NCBI RefSeq assembly: GCF_032118995.1
Contig: NC_092660.1
Coordinates: 6,897,501 to 6,961,500 of the forward strand
Source of the DNA: Asterias amurensis
Lineage: Eukaryota; Echinodermata; Asteroidea; Forcipulatida; Asteriidae
Direction of reading: 5' to 3'
Length of the DNA stretch: 64,000 nucleotides
Shown here: piece by piece, positions 1 through 13,100 of the stretch
Layout of the letters: the number at the start of each line of letters is the position of its first letter
Position numbering within the stretch: the first letter of the stretch is position 1
The notes under the pieces: generated by a model
The model's database searches: none
What the model was told of the DNA's origin: nothing
What the model saw: only the letters and a program-made list of their open reading frames with translations
Translations under genes and position numbers: made by a program

Positions 1-2288
1 AAACTAATGCAATAACGGAGAAGTACACCCTTAACCAGGACCATCCTGTCAATAACGATGAATACGATCCCTTGGGAAACAACTTGTATACAAACAGCAA
101 TCCTGAACAGTCTGTACGGAGTGACTTGTCTTCTCCATCGAGTAAATACTCTCTTGATGAAGCTTGTTCAAAGAGTAACACTGATCTTGTGTACGATCCT
201 CTTGATAACAGTGCATGTAATCCCAATGGAGTTAAAGATGAACATGGAGACAGTTGTGCTTCTGGGGAGGAAACTGAAGAACCTAACAGCACCACTTGTG
301 CAAATGACACAGCAGCAATGCCTAGTGACGAGGAGGATGGTTTATACAGTTTCGACAATCCTGAGAATGTTGATTCTGCCGATGGTGCCGATGAATATGA
401 GCCAATGCTTGGTGGTGAAGACATTGGATCTCTTCACACAAACTACACTCCGACTACAAAGTATTCTGTTGATTCCGTCCCGCCAAACCCCACCAATGAT
501 TTGGAGTATGATCCCTTTTCAAATTTCACAACAAAGGAACATTTGAAGAAAAGCAACCTTCCAAAGAAAAGGAAAAAGTTCCCAGAAACAAATGATTGTG
601 ACCAATCATCGGACAGTGATGCTTTGATGATAATTGAAGAGCAAGAAATCCACTCATCATCAACAGATGAGGAATCAAAACGCAAGAAGTTAAAACATGG
701 AGATGTTGAGCAAGAAGACGAGGAATGCACTGAGGAGGAAACTGACAAACCGTGGCTGAGTAATGTACAGCCAAAGCATTTCCTTCAAGATGTGAATTTT
801 CACCCACCGTCTGACAATGATGTACCCTTCACTCCAAGTTACAGTTACAGCCCTGCAGATTACCGTCCAGATGATCACCTCAATACCTCATTGGAAGATG
901 AATGGAATCCCACCAAGTACTTAACGGAACTGTCTGCAAATCCTTCCATCACTAAAGGGAGCAGTCAATTGCAAAACAAATTAAAAAAACACAATGATGC
1001 CAAACAACAACCCGAAGTGAGAAAAAAGACCCCTGAAAAAAGAAAACTCAAAGATGGGACAGGAAAGAATGAATCCAGCTCAAAACCCAAGCCAAACATT
1101 AAAAATAAGAATACAACCAAACCAAATTTGAACTCATCCAAATCCAAGGACTTGACCTCCAAATCCAAGGACTTGACCTCCAAATCCAAGGAAACGCAAA
1201 ATGCTACTCAAGCAAACACAAAGCACTCTGACACAAATGAAAGTAAAACCAACGACGATAAATGTAACGACAAGGAATCACCAGAAGAAAAACCAAGAAT
1301 GAAAGTGTCCTCAGAACTGCTGTCAAGTTTTTTCAATAAAATATGCGAAAAGAAACAACAAAAAGCAAAGCCATTAAGTGGCAATAACCAGCAAGGAAAA
1401 CGTAAAACTACACAATCTTTGAATGAATGCAGTGATAACGGTTTAATTACTGCAAGAAATCCAAGCTGTCAAGATGATGATGTCATTCTCATAAGCTCTA
1501 GCCCTTCTGATAATGATCAACCTAATAAAGGAAATGTAACTAAGAAAGCTCGTTCAACACAGGACGATAGAGGAAAGTTACTCCAAACAAAGAAGCCTGC
1601 CAAGATATGTAACCGAAAGTCCTCCAATATAATTCTGTTTGGAGAAGACAGTGATAGTGATAACACTGATGAGCAATTGGTAAGACATGGAGAGGAAAAG
1701 AAGATGGTTTTATTCAGTGACTGCTACTCAAGTTCAGATACAAACAGCAGCACCCGGTTCACTGGTTATAGGCCTACTGATGAACCAAAACGCTCTACCA
1801 CTTTGTCCAAAAGAGACACTAATGGCTTCACAGCTGACAAATCATCACACACATCACTGTCAAAGAGCATTCAAAGAAAAACCGGTCCCAAAAGTAGGAC
1901 TGTTCCTCAGCATGGGGTGGAAAAACCCAAGGAAAGTAAGCATTTGCCACATAATCACAAAACAAACAACAGATCCAAAGACAAGAAATCCGGTAAAGTG
2001 CCAGAGATCCATCAAATCAAGAGTGATGAGAAAACAAGATTGAAGAAGAAAATATCCCACAGTTCCAGGAAGGTCTTGAGGGCTGTCATGATGAGTGATA
2101 GTAGTGATAATAGTGATAATGATAATGCCATGAATAACTCCGATGATGACTTCACACTCATCAGTGATAGCGACAATAACGACCTTGATGCAACCTTCTC
2201 AGAGTCCGATACTTTTGAAGAGTGTCTGAAAATTTTCAAGGAGGAACCTTCAAAACGACCCAACAAAGTGCAAGAGAAAGTGAAAGAG
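1..2288 (+). CDS. REXO1: REXO1 large N-terminal exon (disordered region)
   Basis: Open from base 3 without a stop to a GTAAGC donor, so its start lies upstream of the window; no ATG in view is the true start. It encodes about 762 residues of low-complexity acidic, Ser/Asp-rich and Lys-rich sequence. Three spaced copies of a KY[TS][LV]..(D/E)YDP[LF] module occur near the beginning (around bases 28-75, 144-207 and 459-516). A tandem SKSKDLT repeat lies at about 1135-1190. The end of the exon carries [16 protein letters not shown], which resembles the DPMEECLRIF stretch of human REXO1. It is predicted to be natively unfolded, with several basic nuclear-localisation-type clusters. Confidence 0.9.
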
Positions 2289-4136
2289 GTAAGCTGAAAT
2301 AGAGTAATGGCAAAGATTACTTTGATCTCGAAGGGGTTGCTCAAAATAATTGTCAGCATAAAAACTTACTTGGTAACAAGTAATGGGGAGCTGTTGATAG
2401 TATAAAACATTGTGAGAAACGGCTCCCTCTGAAGTAATGTAGTTTTTGAGAAAGAAGTAATTCTCTCACTAAAATATTTGAATTAAATTTGAGAAGCTGA
2501 GGTCTCGAATTCAAGCGAAAGCACACAACTTGTGCGACAAGGGTGTTTTTTCTTCCATTATTCTCTCGCAACTTTGATGAGTTCAAATTTTCACAGTTGT
2601 TATTTTGCGCATATGTTGAGATACACCAAGTGAGGAGACTGGTCTTTGACAAATACAGTACCAAAGGTGTCCATTGCCTTTAAGTCTTTGCTGTATTGTG
2701 TGAGTTTGCTCATTTGGGGTTTTCCTTCTATATTTAAAACTGAACATTTCTTTATAATCTCCTATTCATCCTGCTACTAGTGCTTATACTGTTGGATGTT
2801 TACCCCCCAAAATTGTTAAAGTTTTCTGTTTTTTGTTTTGCTTGCAGCCAGACGAGTGTAAGAAAGAGGACTTGGTTATGTCTACTTCAAAGCAAAGAGT
2901 CGCTCATGTATCCATATTTGATGTGGTATGTATGTAATCTATAAATAGTAGCTGTTTTTATAATCAGGTATTTTTTCTAAATCCCCCCAAAAAGATTGAC
3001 AAATAGAGACCACTAACATTAGGGCTGAATGTCTAACTGGCAGAGTGCCAACACGTAATTATGAGTTTTGTATGTTCAGATTCTGCTCTAGTCAATTTCT
3101 CTTTTTTTCTTTGTTTAATTGATTTCCTTTATTTTGCAAGGGTGAGCCAAATCAGTAGAAACAAACTGGATTCCATTTGGGCCCTGCATAATAGAGTTAA
3201 GACCATTAAACAAATCTTTCATTCAAAGTTATAAAGACCTTATCTTTGTCCAACCTAAAGTTGGTTAATTTCTTGTTATGACTATTTTCTTGATTTTTCT
3301 TGAGGTGTGGTACATAATATGAGCTTTCATTTTTTTTTTTTTGGGGGGGAGGGGGGTAGCTGGAAGCCTGGAATCTCTTTTTCATTTTTTTTGGTTACAT
3401 AACCAGCCTTCCAGTGTGTGAAGAAGATGCATTGAACTAACTTACACGTCTATTTTGACTGAGAAGTGTGTGTGAAGTGTATCTCTTGCTTTTAATTGTA
3501 AGTCTTGAATTCAAGATTTGTTCAGTTTAACTGATTGTCAATTACATACATGTTTTACTTTAACAGTCCAAACACAAGAGGTTCACTCCAAGGCCCAAGG
3601 TACGACCCAGTCCATTACAAGTATGTCACAACCGCTACATGCAGGCCCAGCAACACCTTGAAGAAAAGCAAAACACCCTCAAAGCCACATCTCCCGAAGT
3701 AAAAGTTGCAACAAATCCAACTAGTTCCTCCAGCTCTAAAAAGCGTGTAGCCCACGTTCCACCGTTACAGATACGGCAGACTCCTCCTAATAAATCAGCT
3801 ACGGTTAGACCCTTCAACACACCAGTCATGGGAATCAATGCTAAGATTCAACAGAAGTATTCCATTGGACATAGTGCATCTTATCCTACCGGACATCCAA
3901 GCAAGACAGTGGCAATATCAGCACCAAAAGGAGAGAGACGACTTGCCCATTTACCGAAGAAGGTGAGCATTATTTGTGATGTCATTATCAAAATATCTTC
4001 ATCATCATATAACATGTCTCATGTCTCTCGTAAAACCAGCCCCTTCCAACCCCTTGTCTCCCCCTTGTCTACCCCTCCCCCTCCCCTTGCTTGGTTCTTT
4101 ATTAGTTGTTTACCCCTTGCTTTTTTCTGTGTACCT

Positions 4137-4175
<39 letters not shown>

Positions 4176-7100
4176 TTACATTATGTATTTCAATTTGAGT
4201 GCTCATGTTACACATACATGATTACATAAAGACTCTGCTTGTTGTATTATGGATTTATTCTTAGCTTAGGCTTATAGGCCTAAATATTTGTTTTTATTAA
4301 TTGTACATTTGTATTATGTTATTGTTTGTATTAGCGCAATACGCACTTTTGTGGATTTGTGCACTTCATATACAATATTTATTATTTACACACCAGTAAA
4401 TGCTCATTGTATTGTAGTGAATTATACCATATCTTAAACACAAAAGTAAATATGCAAGAATAATACAAGGAATAGCTCACTCTTGTCTGTATTATCCAAT
4501 TTTACTGCCTACTGTGTAATAGAATATGTGACAAGTGTTTTCCCAGTTCATTCATTGTTATTAATGTTTATTTAATTTTTGGGCCCATTGCAAATTAAGA
4601 TGAGCATGTACATTAACTTAAAAACAATGTCATATCAGAAGGTATAGCTGGAAAAAAATGTCTTCTCAATCTGGTTTAAAGAAAATAAACATAATGACAT
4701 TGTACACAAATGAACGATGAACAGAAATTAAGAACACTAATTAAAGGCGGTGGACACTATTGGTAATTACTCAAAAAATTATTGGCATAAAACCTTTCTT
4801 GGTGACGAGTAATGGGGAGAAGTTGATGGTATAAAACATTGTGAGAAACGGCTCCCTCTGAAGTGCCATAGATTTCTAAAAGGAAGTAATTTTCCACAAA
4901 TTTGATTTCGATACCTCAGATTTAGAACTTGAGGTCTCGAAATCAACCATCTAAACGCACACAACTTTGTGTGACAAGGGTTATTTTTCTTTCATTATTA
5001 TCTCGCAACTTTGATGACCGATTGAGCTCAAATTTTCACAGGTTTGTTTTGTTATTTTATGCATATGTTGAGATACACCAACTGTGAAGTCTAGTCTTTG
5101 ACAATTACCAATAGTGTCCACTGCCTTAAATGTAAGTAAGCTGTTAAGAACATCATAGAAGAAAACATTTTTTTTTTTTTTTTACTTTTAAATTAAATGC
5201 CAAAGCAGACGTGAAATAAAGCTGCTGAAGTGAAATAATATTATTAGAAATCTAAAATGAACTTGTGAATTATGCAGCAGACACTTGTTGCAGGAAAAAT
5301 GCCTATAGAAACACTAAAATAAAACCCCATTATTATAATTTATATTAAAAAATTCACATTCAATTCCTTACTGTGACAAATTATTTTTTGTCTGAAATAA
5401 GCATACTATGCATTAAATTATCATTAATTATATCAGAAATTAATAACAAAATAATTTTGACACATGGTCTGTTAAAACTGGCATTATTTGAACTATAGAG
5501 GGCGCTGTCCAACTTTAACAGTTCTGACCGTCTAGTCTTGTACCTAGTGGGCATTTCAATGTGGTGCCCATTTCTGTTGTGTTGTGTGTAGTGTTCATTC
5601 ATCAGTAGTGACATGAGTGAGTGAGACTATGTCACTGTAGATGGTTGATCCAGTTAACATTTTTACCAGCATTTCCTTTTGAAAGAAATGGCAAAACCTA
5701 AAAGTAAAAGCAAAACCACTTCAACTAAACGAAAAACAAAAGCCAAGTCAAAGACTAAGTCTAAACAGACCAGAAAAAGAAAGACAAAAAGTAGAGCCAA
5801 ATCCAAGAGAGTAAAGACAGATGTTGGCGGGTCCAGTGGGACTGGGAGTGGGACTAAACGAAAAGCAACATCAAGCCCATCTGCCTCACCTGCTAAACAG
5901 CCTCGAATCGTACTGGTCTTTGCAGAAACTGTGAGTAGTTTAGTGTAGTTTAGTGTAGGAGTAGATATAATGCACAATCTCCAATTTCATCAACTTCGTC
6001 ACTCAACCAAAATCTACGGCAACAGTTTTTTTTCCGGCCACCATCAAGGACTGGAACGCCTTACCCAGTAGTGTGATTTCCAGCAACTCATTAGATATCT
6101 TCAAAGACACTCTCGCCAAGCACTTCAAAAATTAAGCCATCCCATCCACACAATACGCAAAGCTGGTGTGATGTGTCTTTAGAATTTTTTTGCGCCGGCT
6201 CAACAATACAGATACAGATACAGATAATAATATCCTCCTCTTACCAGTTTTCACGATATTATGCCTTTTTCTTTGAATTGGGAAAAAAATAATGATGCCA
6301 TATATCAACCGATGCCCTAATTATCTTCATTTGTTAATATGAAGTATGCAAACATATATTAAAACTTGATGGACATTGAAATGTTCACACTACACACTGA
6401 TCGTCGATGACTTCAACTGGCCCCATTTGTTTTGAGTTTTTCCTGTTTTCACGGCAAACAAAAAAGTATGGTTTTCCGGTGAAGCTATACATGGAAGAAA
6501 CATCTGCAGTGACTACAAGTGTTCTTTGAGACTCTGTGTATGACTCTATAGCCAGCAGTTGTCTTCGTTTTATTCAAAATATGTTTTTATGAAATTTTAA
6601 AAATTACCTAGGTAATTTGCAAAAAATAACAAAAAATAAATCATTTAATAAAAAGTGTGAATTGGCTTTCAAATCTGAAACTTACAATAAAGCGTATAAA
6701 TAAACAGTGATAATTGAATCAACAAGCTGATGTTTAAATATTGATGTTAATAATATTGATACGAGGGTTAAAAAATAAAAATCTAAAAAAGATTAGAAAA
6801 TGATGTAAGGCACATGGCTTCTTTAAGCCTCTGTATTTTTTTCTCTAGAACGCTCAGCAAAATGTTCAGTCACATGATTTGATCATCATGAATTGTCAAT
6901 TGAAATAGTGTTTGATGAAACTTTTTGGGTGGGCAAATATTTTTATATGGCCTTAACATTATGACACATTTTTGTACCTTGTAGAAATGCCTAAAACACC
7001 AAACTTTTTGCATTTACAAGTGCAAATAACCAGTGGAGCCTTACATGTTTCTAAGTTTTGGTCAAGGGAGATGAGACTCTTTGCTTGGCAAATAAAACCA

Positions 7101-10100
7101 CAAATATTTTATCTAGGGACTAATTACATCGCGCACAGAGAGGTAAAAGATTTGCCACGATTTTAGGGACACCTCGAAAACAGGACCTCCTACAATACAT
7201 GTGTTTTATCTTTTCGTAACCATTAAGAGTACATTCGTGTTTATTTATTTGGCAATTTCATATAATATACAAATTAATTTGAATAGGATATTGATTATTT
7301 ATAAATATTTTATTTACATCTTTTATTTTTACGACACCTACAATCTATTGCCCAGTGGTCTCACTCATGCATTTAACATGTCTGTGTCCCCATGTTTTAT
7401 ACTTACCGGTACCGTTGTATTGCCCAGTGGTCTCACTCATGCATTTAACATGTCGGTGTCCCCATGTTTTATACTTACCGGTACCGTTGTTCTTGTACAG
7501 TGTATATGTTTTCTTAGGTCATTGTCTTCATAGGGAAGGGGAACAAAAAGCATTTGCTTCTCCTTTTACCTACATGTTAGAAATAAAATAAAGGGACACG
7601 TTGCCTTGGATCAGACGAATTGGTCTATAAAAAGCGCTTGTAACTGTTTGTTATAAAATGCATATATGGCTTGAAAGATGTTGTAAAAGTAGAATACAAT
7701 TATCCTCACAAACATGCCTCGAAAATGCGTGGTTTTCATTTTACATCGTTGACTAACGCGGTCGGCCTTTTATGGGAGTCAAATTTTTGACCCACTGTGT
7801 TAGTTCGCAAAGTGAAAGGAAAACCAAGCAATTTCGAGGCATGCTAGTGTAGATTATTGTATTCTACTTTTACAACATCTTTCTAGCCATATGTATTTTA
7901 CAACAAACGATTTGTATTGACCAACTCGTCCGATCCAAGGCATCGTGTCACTTTAATGTCACATTATTATCTATTTTTTGTTCAATAACTAGAGCAAGTC
8001 ATCATATGTACTTAAGATAATTGCAATTCACACGACAGAAACTTAAAGGCAGTGGACACTATTACAATGTAGTAATTGTCAAAGACCAGTCTTCACAGTT
8101 GGTGTATCTCAACATATGCATAAAATAACAAACCTGTGAAAATTCGAGCTCAATCGGTCATCGAACTTGGGAGATAATAATGAAAGAAAAAAACACCCTT
8201 GTCACACAAAGTTGCGTGAGTTTAGATGGTTGATTTCGTAACCTCAAGTTCTAAATCTGAGGTCTCGAAATCAAATTTGTGGAAAATTACTTCTCTCTCG
8301 AAAACTATAGCACTTCAGAAGGAGCCGTCCCATTACTCGTCACCACAAAAGGTTTTATGCTAATAATTATTTTGAGTAATTACCAATAGTGTCCACTGCC
8401 TTTAACTGGGGTCCCTCGTGCTTGATTTGACCATTTTTTGTGAAATGTGGCAATGTTTGAAAAAATTTTGTAAGAGGACTTGTACAGTACAAACAATTGT
8501 TGTCCTTGAGGAACATTTTGTGAAAATTTCAGCCATGCTACAACTTAGCAAGGGACCCTTGCTATAAAGTGATCTCGTGTGATTAAAAGGGGGGGGGTAC
8601 TAGTGTATGTTTAACTGACCAGTATTTTCACACTTTGTATTAATTGATGTTGACATGAAATAAATGTATCTGAAATAACAATTGATTTTTGTGGTTGAAC
8701 AAAGAATTGACTGGAGTGGGATTCGAACCAACGACTTTTGGGTTAACATGCCGGCGCTCTACAAACTGGGCTATCTAGCCCTCTGTTGGCGACATCCCCC
8801 TATTTTGTTAATTTATTTGTTTGGGGTTGCCAGTCAGAAGCCACACAACCGTTAACGGCCGTGTAGCCAGGGATCACACCTAAATTACAATACAACTTGG
8901 GAAGCAGCAGCCAGAGGATCACCTTAAGGGGATGCAACTTTTTGAAATGAGAATTGTATTATTTTTATTGAATAAGGTGAACCCGAGGCCCATCATACCA
9001 CCAGACAAAGCAGGCAAGGTTCCATGTAACATCAGACAACGCTATCTGAATCTGTTCATTGATGAGTATCTTAAGACTACACAGACAGAGCAGGAGGCCT
9101 TCCAGCAGGTAAATCAACCTCATTGCCATCAATGCATAAACCATTACTCCCATACTTTGGTCTTGAAAGGGTACTTCATGAGGAAAATACACATTTCCCC
9201 TTTATGGTACTTTTTGCAACTTGAAACAAGTTTCAACACAGATTTATATTAAATTTGCACTGTTTGAGGAATAGGAAGCTTATCTTAAAATATTACTTGC
9301 TGTGTGATGAGGTGCTGAAGTTTTTGTGAAATTGATAGTTGCGACTATGACGCTAGTTGCACTAGTCCCCCAGGCCTAAGCAGATCATATACTTAATCAT
9401 GGTGCGTTCATGCTTTCTCCAGAAGACGATCAGAGCATACTGATCAAAACGTCAAGTTTAAACCAACGGTACTTTTCAGAACCACCCCGACTCATTAGAG
9501 ATAGTCATTACATGGTGTTACCGCAAACCTTTCCATATCGTATTTTCACCATGCAAAGTTTCAAATCCTACTCATATTGGTAATGTGGTGTGGTTTGATG
9601 TTCAGGGTTTGAAGGAAGAGAAGTCTGTATACGAGAGAGCATCCTCAAGAAACATTTATCTGAATCTATCAGTCAACACATTGAAGAGATTACGTAGTGC
9701 ACAGACGACGGATACACCAGATAAAGTCACATCACCAACTAGCAAAGGAAGTATTTCACATGAAGCTGTTATTGGTGGTAAGGCAGCCACTCAACACACA
9801 TTCACTCTAAATCGCTCTCACCAATCCCCTGCTCAACAGCCAAAATATGAAGGTAAGTCAAACATGATACTCTACTGAGATTTCTGTGAGATTTCCTCTT
9901 TTAAGATTATTTTCTCTTTTTGGGTTTTGGTTTTCCTCCTCTGTTCTTCACTTTATGTGTACAATAGTTTAGGAATATTATCTTTTCCTCTTGTTTTCAT
10001 GCTCAGTTTTCTCTTTTCCTCTCTTTTTTTCATGGACTTATTTGTTATTTTCTTTTTTTGACCAATGGAAATAAATGTTGATTGTGTGTAGGTATGAAAA

Positions 10101-13100
10101 ATACAGAAAATCCATTACTTGTTGTAAGCTTGGGCGATATCACGATATTATCGAATATCGCGATATTAATTTGGAAACGATTTCGATATCGGATGGATTT
10201 GGTTTTAATCGAAATATCGATATATCGCGATATCGATTAAATATCGTGATGTATTTGCTAGCTGAGACATCTTGTACCCCATAGGTTTGGAGTAAAACCA
10301 GAAGAATAGGTCATTAGAACACCTCTTATGCCATGACTGTCTCTTCTACAACTTTCACTTGGAGTTTGAAGACTGATGATGTCAAATTTAATTAATCGCG
10401 ATTATATCGAATATCGCGATATATTGTCGGCGATATATCGTGAATAAAATAAATCGATATTGCCCAAGCTTAACTTGTTGTTACTTGGCGAAAATCCTGT
10501 ACCAAATCCCGAAAAAGAACAATTACGGCGACAAATCCTTGGAAGCCTGCGACAGGTCTCTATCCAGAGATCAATATCTATTATTCTTCATCTCGGTGTT
10601 GTAAAGTATAATTGTGTATTAATCAGAATGACTAAAGCTCAAATGGTTATTAATCAGAAAATGACGCTCACTACTGAGTTATTAGTATGTTTGTTGTTAA
10701 AAAGAAAGCTTAACTAGTCTGACAGGCTAATATTTGTATGAGATTCTGAAGACAAAATTCTGCTACATAACTGGGGCTCAGAATTCATAGCTTTCAATAA
10801 CCTCTCTTTCTGTATAAATGTATCTAAAGCACCTTGAGTACCTTGGCACTATTATAAGACTTTGATACTATTATTTAATGACTGAAGTTGTTTGTATGTT
10901 TGTTGTTAAAATATCCACATAACATTGAATTGATTGAACCTTTATTGTTCTAACAGGCACATATTTATATGAGATTCTGAAGACGTATTTAATGACTGAA
11001 GATCAGCTAGTTGACAATGGCTATCCCCGACCTTCTGAGACACCAGGTCTTGCTGTCATCAAAGTCGACGACTCAAAGAAATCCACTGGAAATCAACGTA
11101 GGTTGCTAAGGCCTTGTCTGATGTGGTTACTATGGCTAAATTACTGCATCATCATTTTGTAAACTCAATTCCATTTTAGTTTTGCCCCACAAAAAGAAAT
11201 TCTGTAATATTTTTATCCGCTCCCCCCGCCCCCCCCCCCCCATTTTTATTTTTTGTTACATTTTGTTTTTGGAATGATCACATTTTAAAAGAAATGGAGA
11301 TACAATAACTCCCACAGGGTGGATTTCACAAAGAGTTCAGACTAGTCTTATCTCGAGTTAGGACGAGAACTATGGACTAGCATTAAATGTTTTTTAATAT
11401 CTCCTAGGACTAGTCCTAACTCTTTGTGAAATCGACCCCTGTATTGTTATATAACCATTGTATAATAAGTCCTTATACTCCCTATTGTAGCAAACCAATA
11501 TGTATGCTGTCGATGTGGTAAGACGTTTCTGCGTCGCTCCGATGGCCACTACATCACCAGAGAAAACTGCATCTTCCACTGGGGCAAATTTTGGCATAAT
11601 AAGGGTAAGTAAAGGATTCTAGGATTTTAGGCATTGCATGCTGAGGTATCAATATTTATTTGGTTTGCGGTAGCACTGAGTGTATCTTTTTGCCAAGTAG
11701 AGTTTCTTATTTTAGAAATATTCTACTACCGCGGAGTAGATTTTTTCAGATTTGTCGAGAGACTTCTCAGTTCTGAAAAGAACTGTCCTGCTTTTTAACT
11801 ACTATCTGGGCCGAAGGTAGAAAATTTGTATGTTGGCTAGCATGTTAATTACACTCGATATTATCTTTGACATTTCTATACATTTTATTACTGTTGAATT
11901 AAGTGGTATTCATCTTTTCATTATTATACACATTTTTATTTGTTTTCAACTGTATGCTTAATTGTCATTCATAAATACCTAAGACAGTTTATCCATTCTG
12001 ATTGGTCGAGAGGGCATCACGAGGGGTTGTTCGAACGGATGATATAACACCAGTAAAAAGTGTTATAACATGGGCATGACACGCGACCTTGCACCTGCAC
12101 TTATAAGACAGTTTCTTCATTCCTATTGGTCGAGGGCAACGGCTGAAACAGTTGTGCCACATCACGCGATACGCGCAACGCGCACATCATCTCCTTATAA
12201 GGAGTTGTTTACACGAGGATCTTACCATTTCACAGCTGGAGGAGTGTTGTGTTGAAAGAAATCATTGAACCAATTAAAAATTTTGCATTTATTTTACCTT
12301 TTGACCAAAATGTGTTGATGTTTTTTGACCAAAAAGGTATTTATGAATGGGAATCAAAGTGTGTTGAATCGGTTTTCAGCTAGTGGTTTAAACCCGCCGA
12401 GGCCTGGTTCTTGATAATTTACCTCGACTTCGTCTCGTCAAAATTATCAAGTCCAGGCCGCGGCGCGGGTTTAAACCACTAGTTGAAAACCTCTTCACCA
12501 CACATTGATTCCCTTATTGTCAGCATGAAAAATAGATATGCATTGAGTTGAACTAAATCAAATGTGGGCTTTCTGTCATATTTTAATTGGTATAAAATTG
12601 GTTCATTTCTCCAGCTATCGATCCATGTACACTTTTTTGATAACCTGATAGAAAATGGATAATAAAGCACATCAATAATAGAGGGTGTTGAATATCCCCT
12701 TTGTTGCTATGCAAGTGGCCGTCTTGTATTGCAGGCCATATGCGCATCAAAAAGCGTACATCAATGCAGTACTCAGCGCCCCCGGTTGGATTTCCATGGG
12801 ACACGATGGCACACGTTCGCATAGTCGCACACACACACACCTGCTTACAGACGCCATGTTTTACGGCAGGTAGTTAAATGGTGACGTCATATTATTTGAT
12901 ACCTATAATAAGTTGAAGTGATTAATGTATCTGTTTGTAGTTGGAGGGACTTTAGAAGGACGGTTTACATGCTGTTCGGGTGACTCTAGTGCCAAAGGAT
13001 GCAGTGTTTCTAAGGTAAACTACAACTCTATTTCTATAATATTATGTCCTTTAAAGCCATTGGACACTTTCGGTAAACAGTATTGTCCAAAGGCCAACAC

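Noticed and set aside
72..72. Start codon of REXO1 at the beginning of the window
   Set aside because: The frame is open to base 3 and the apparent start is a TTG inside the YDPLGNN motif.
8700..8800. tRNA gene on the minus strand
   Set aside because: Internal promoter boxes are good, but arm pairing is imperfect and the context is repeat-like; kept only as a SINE head.
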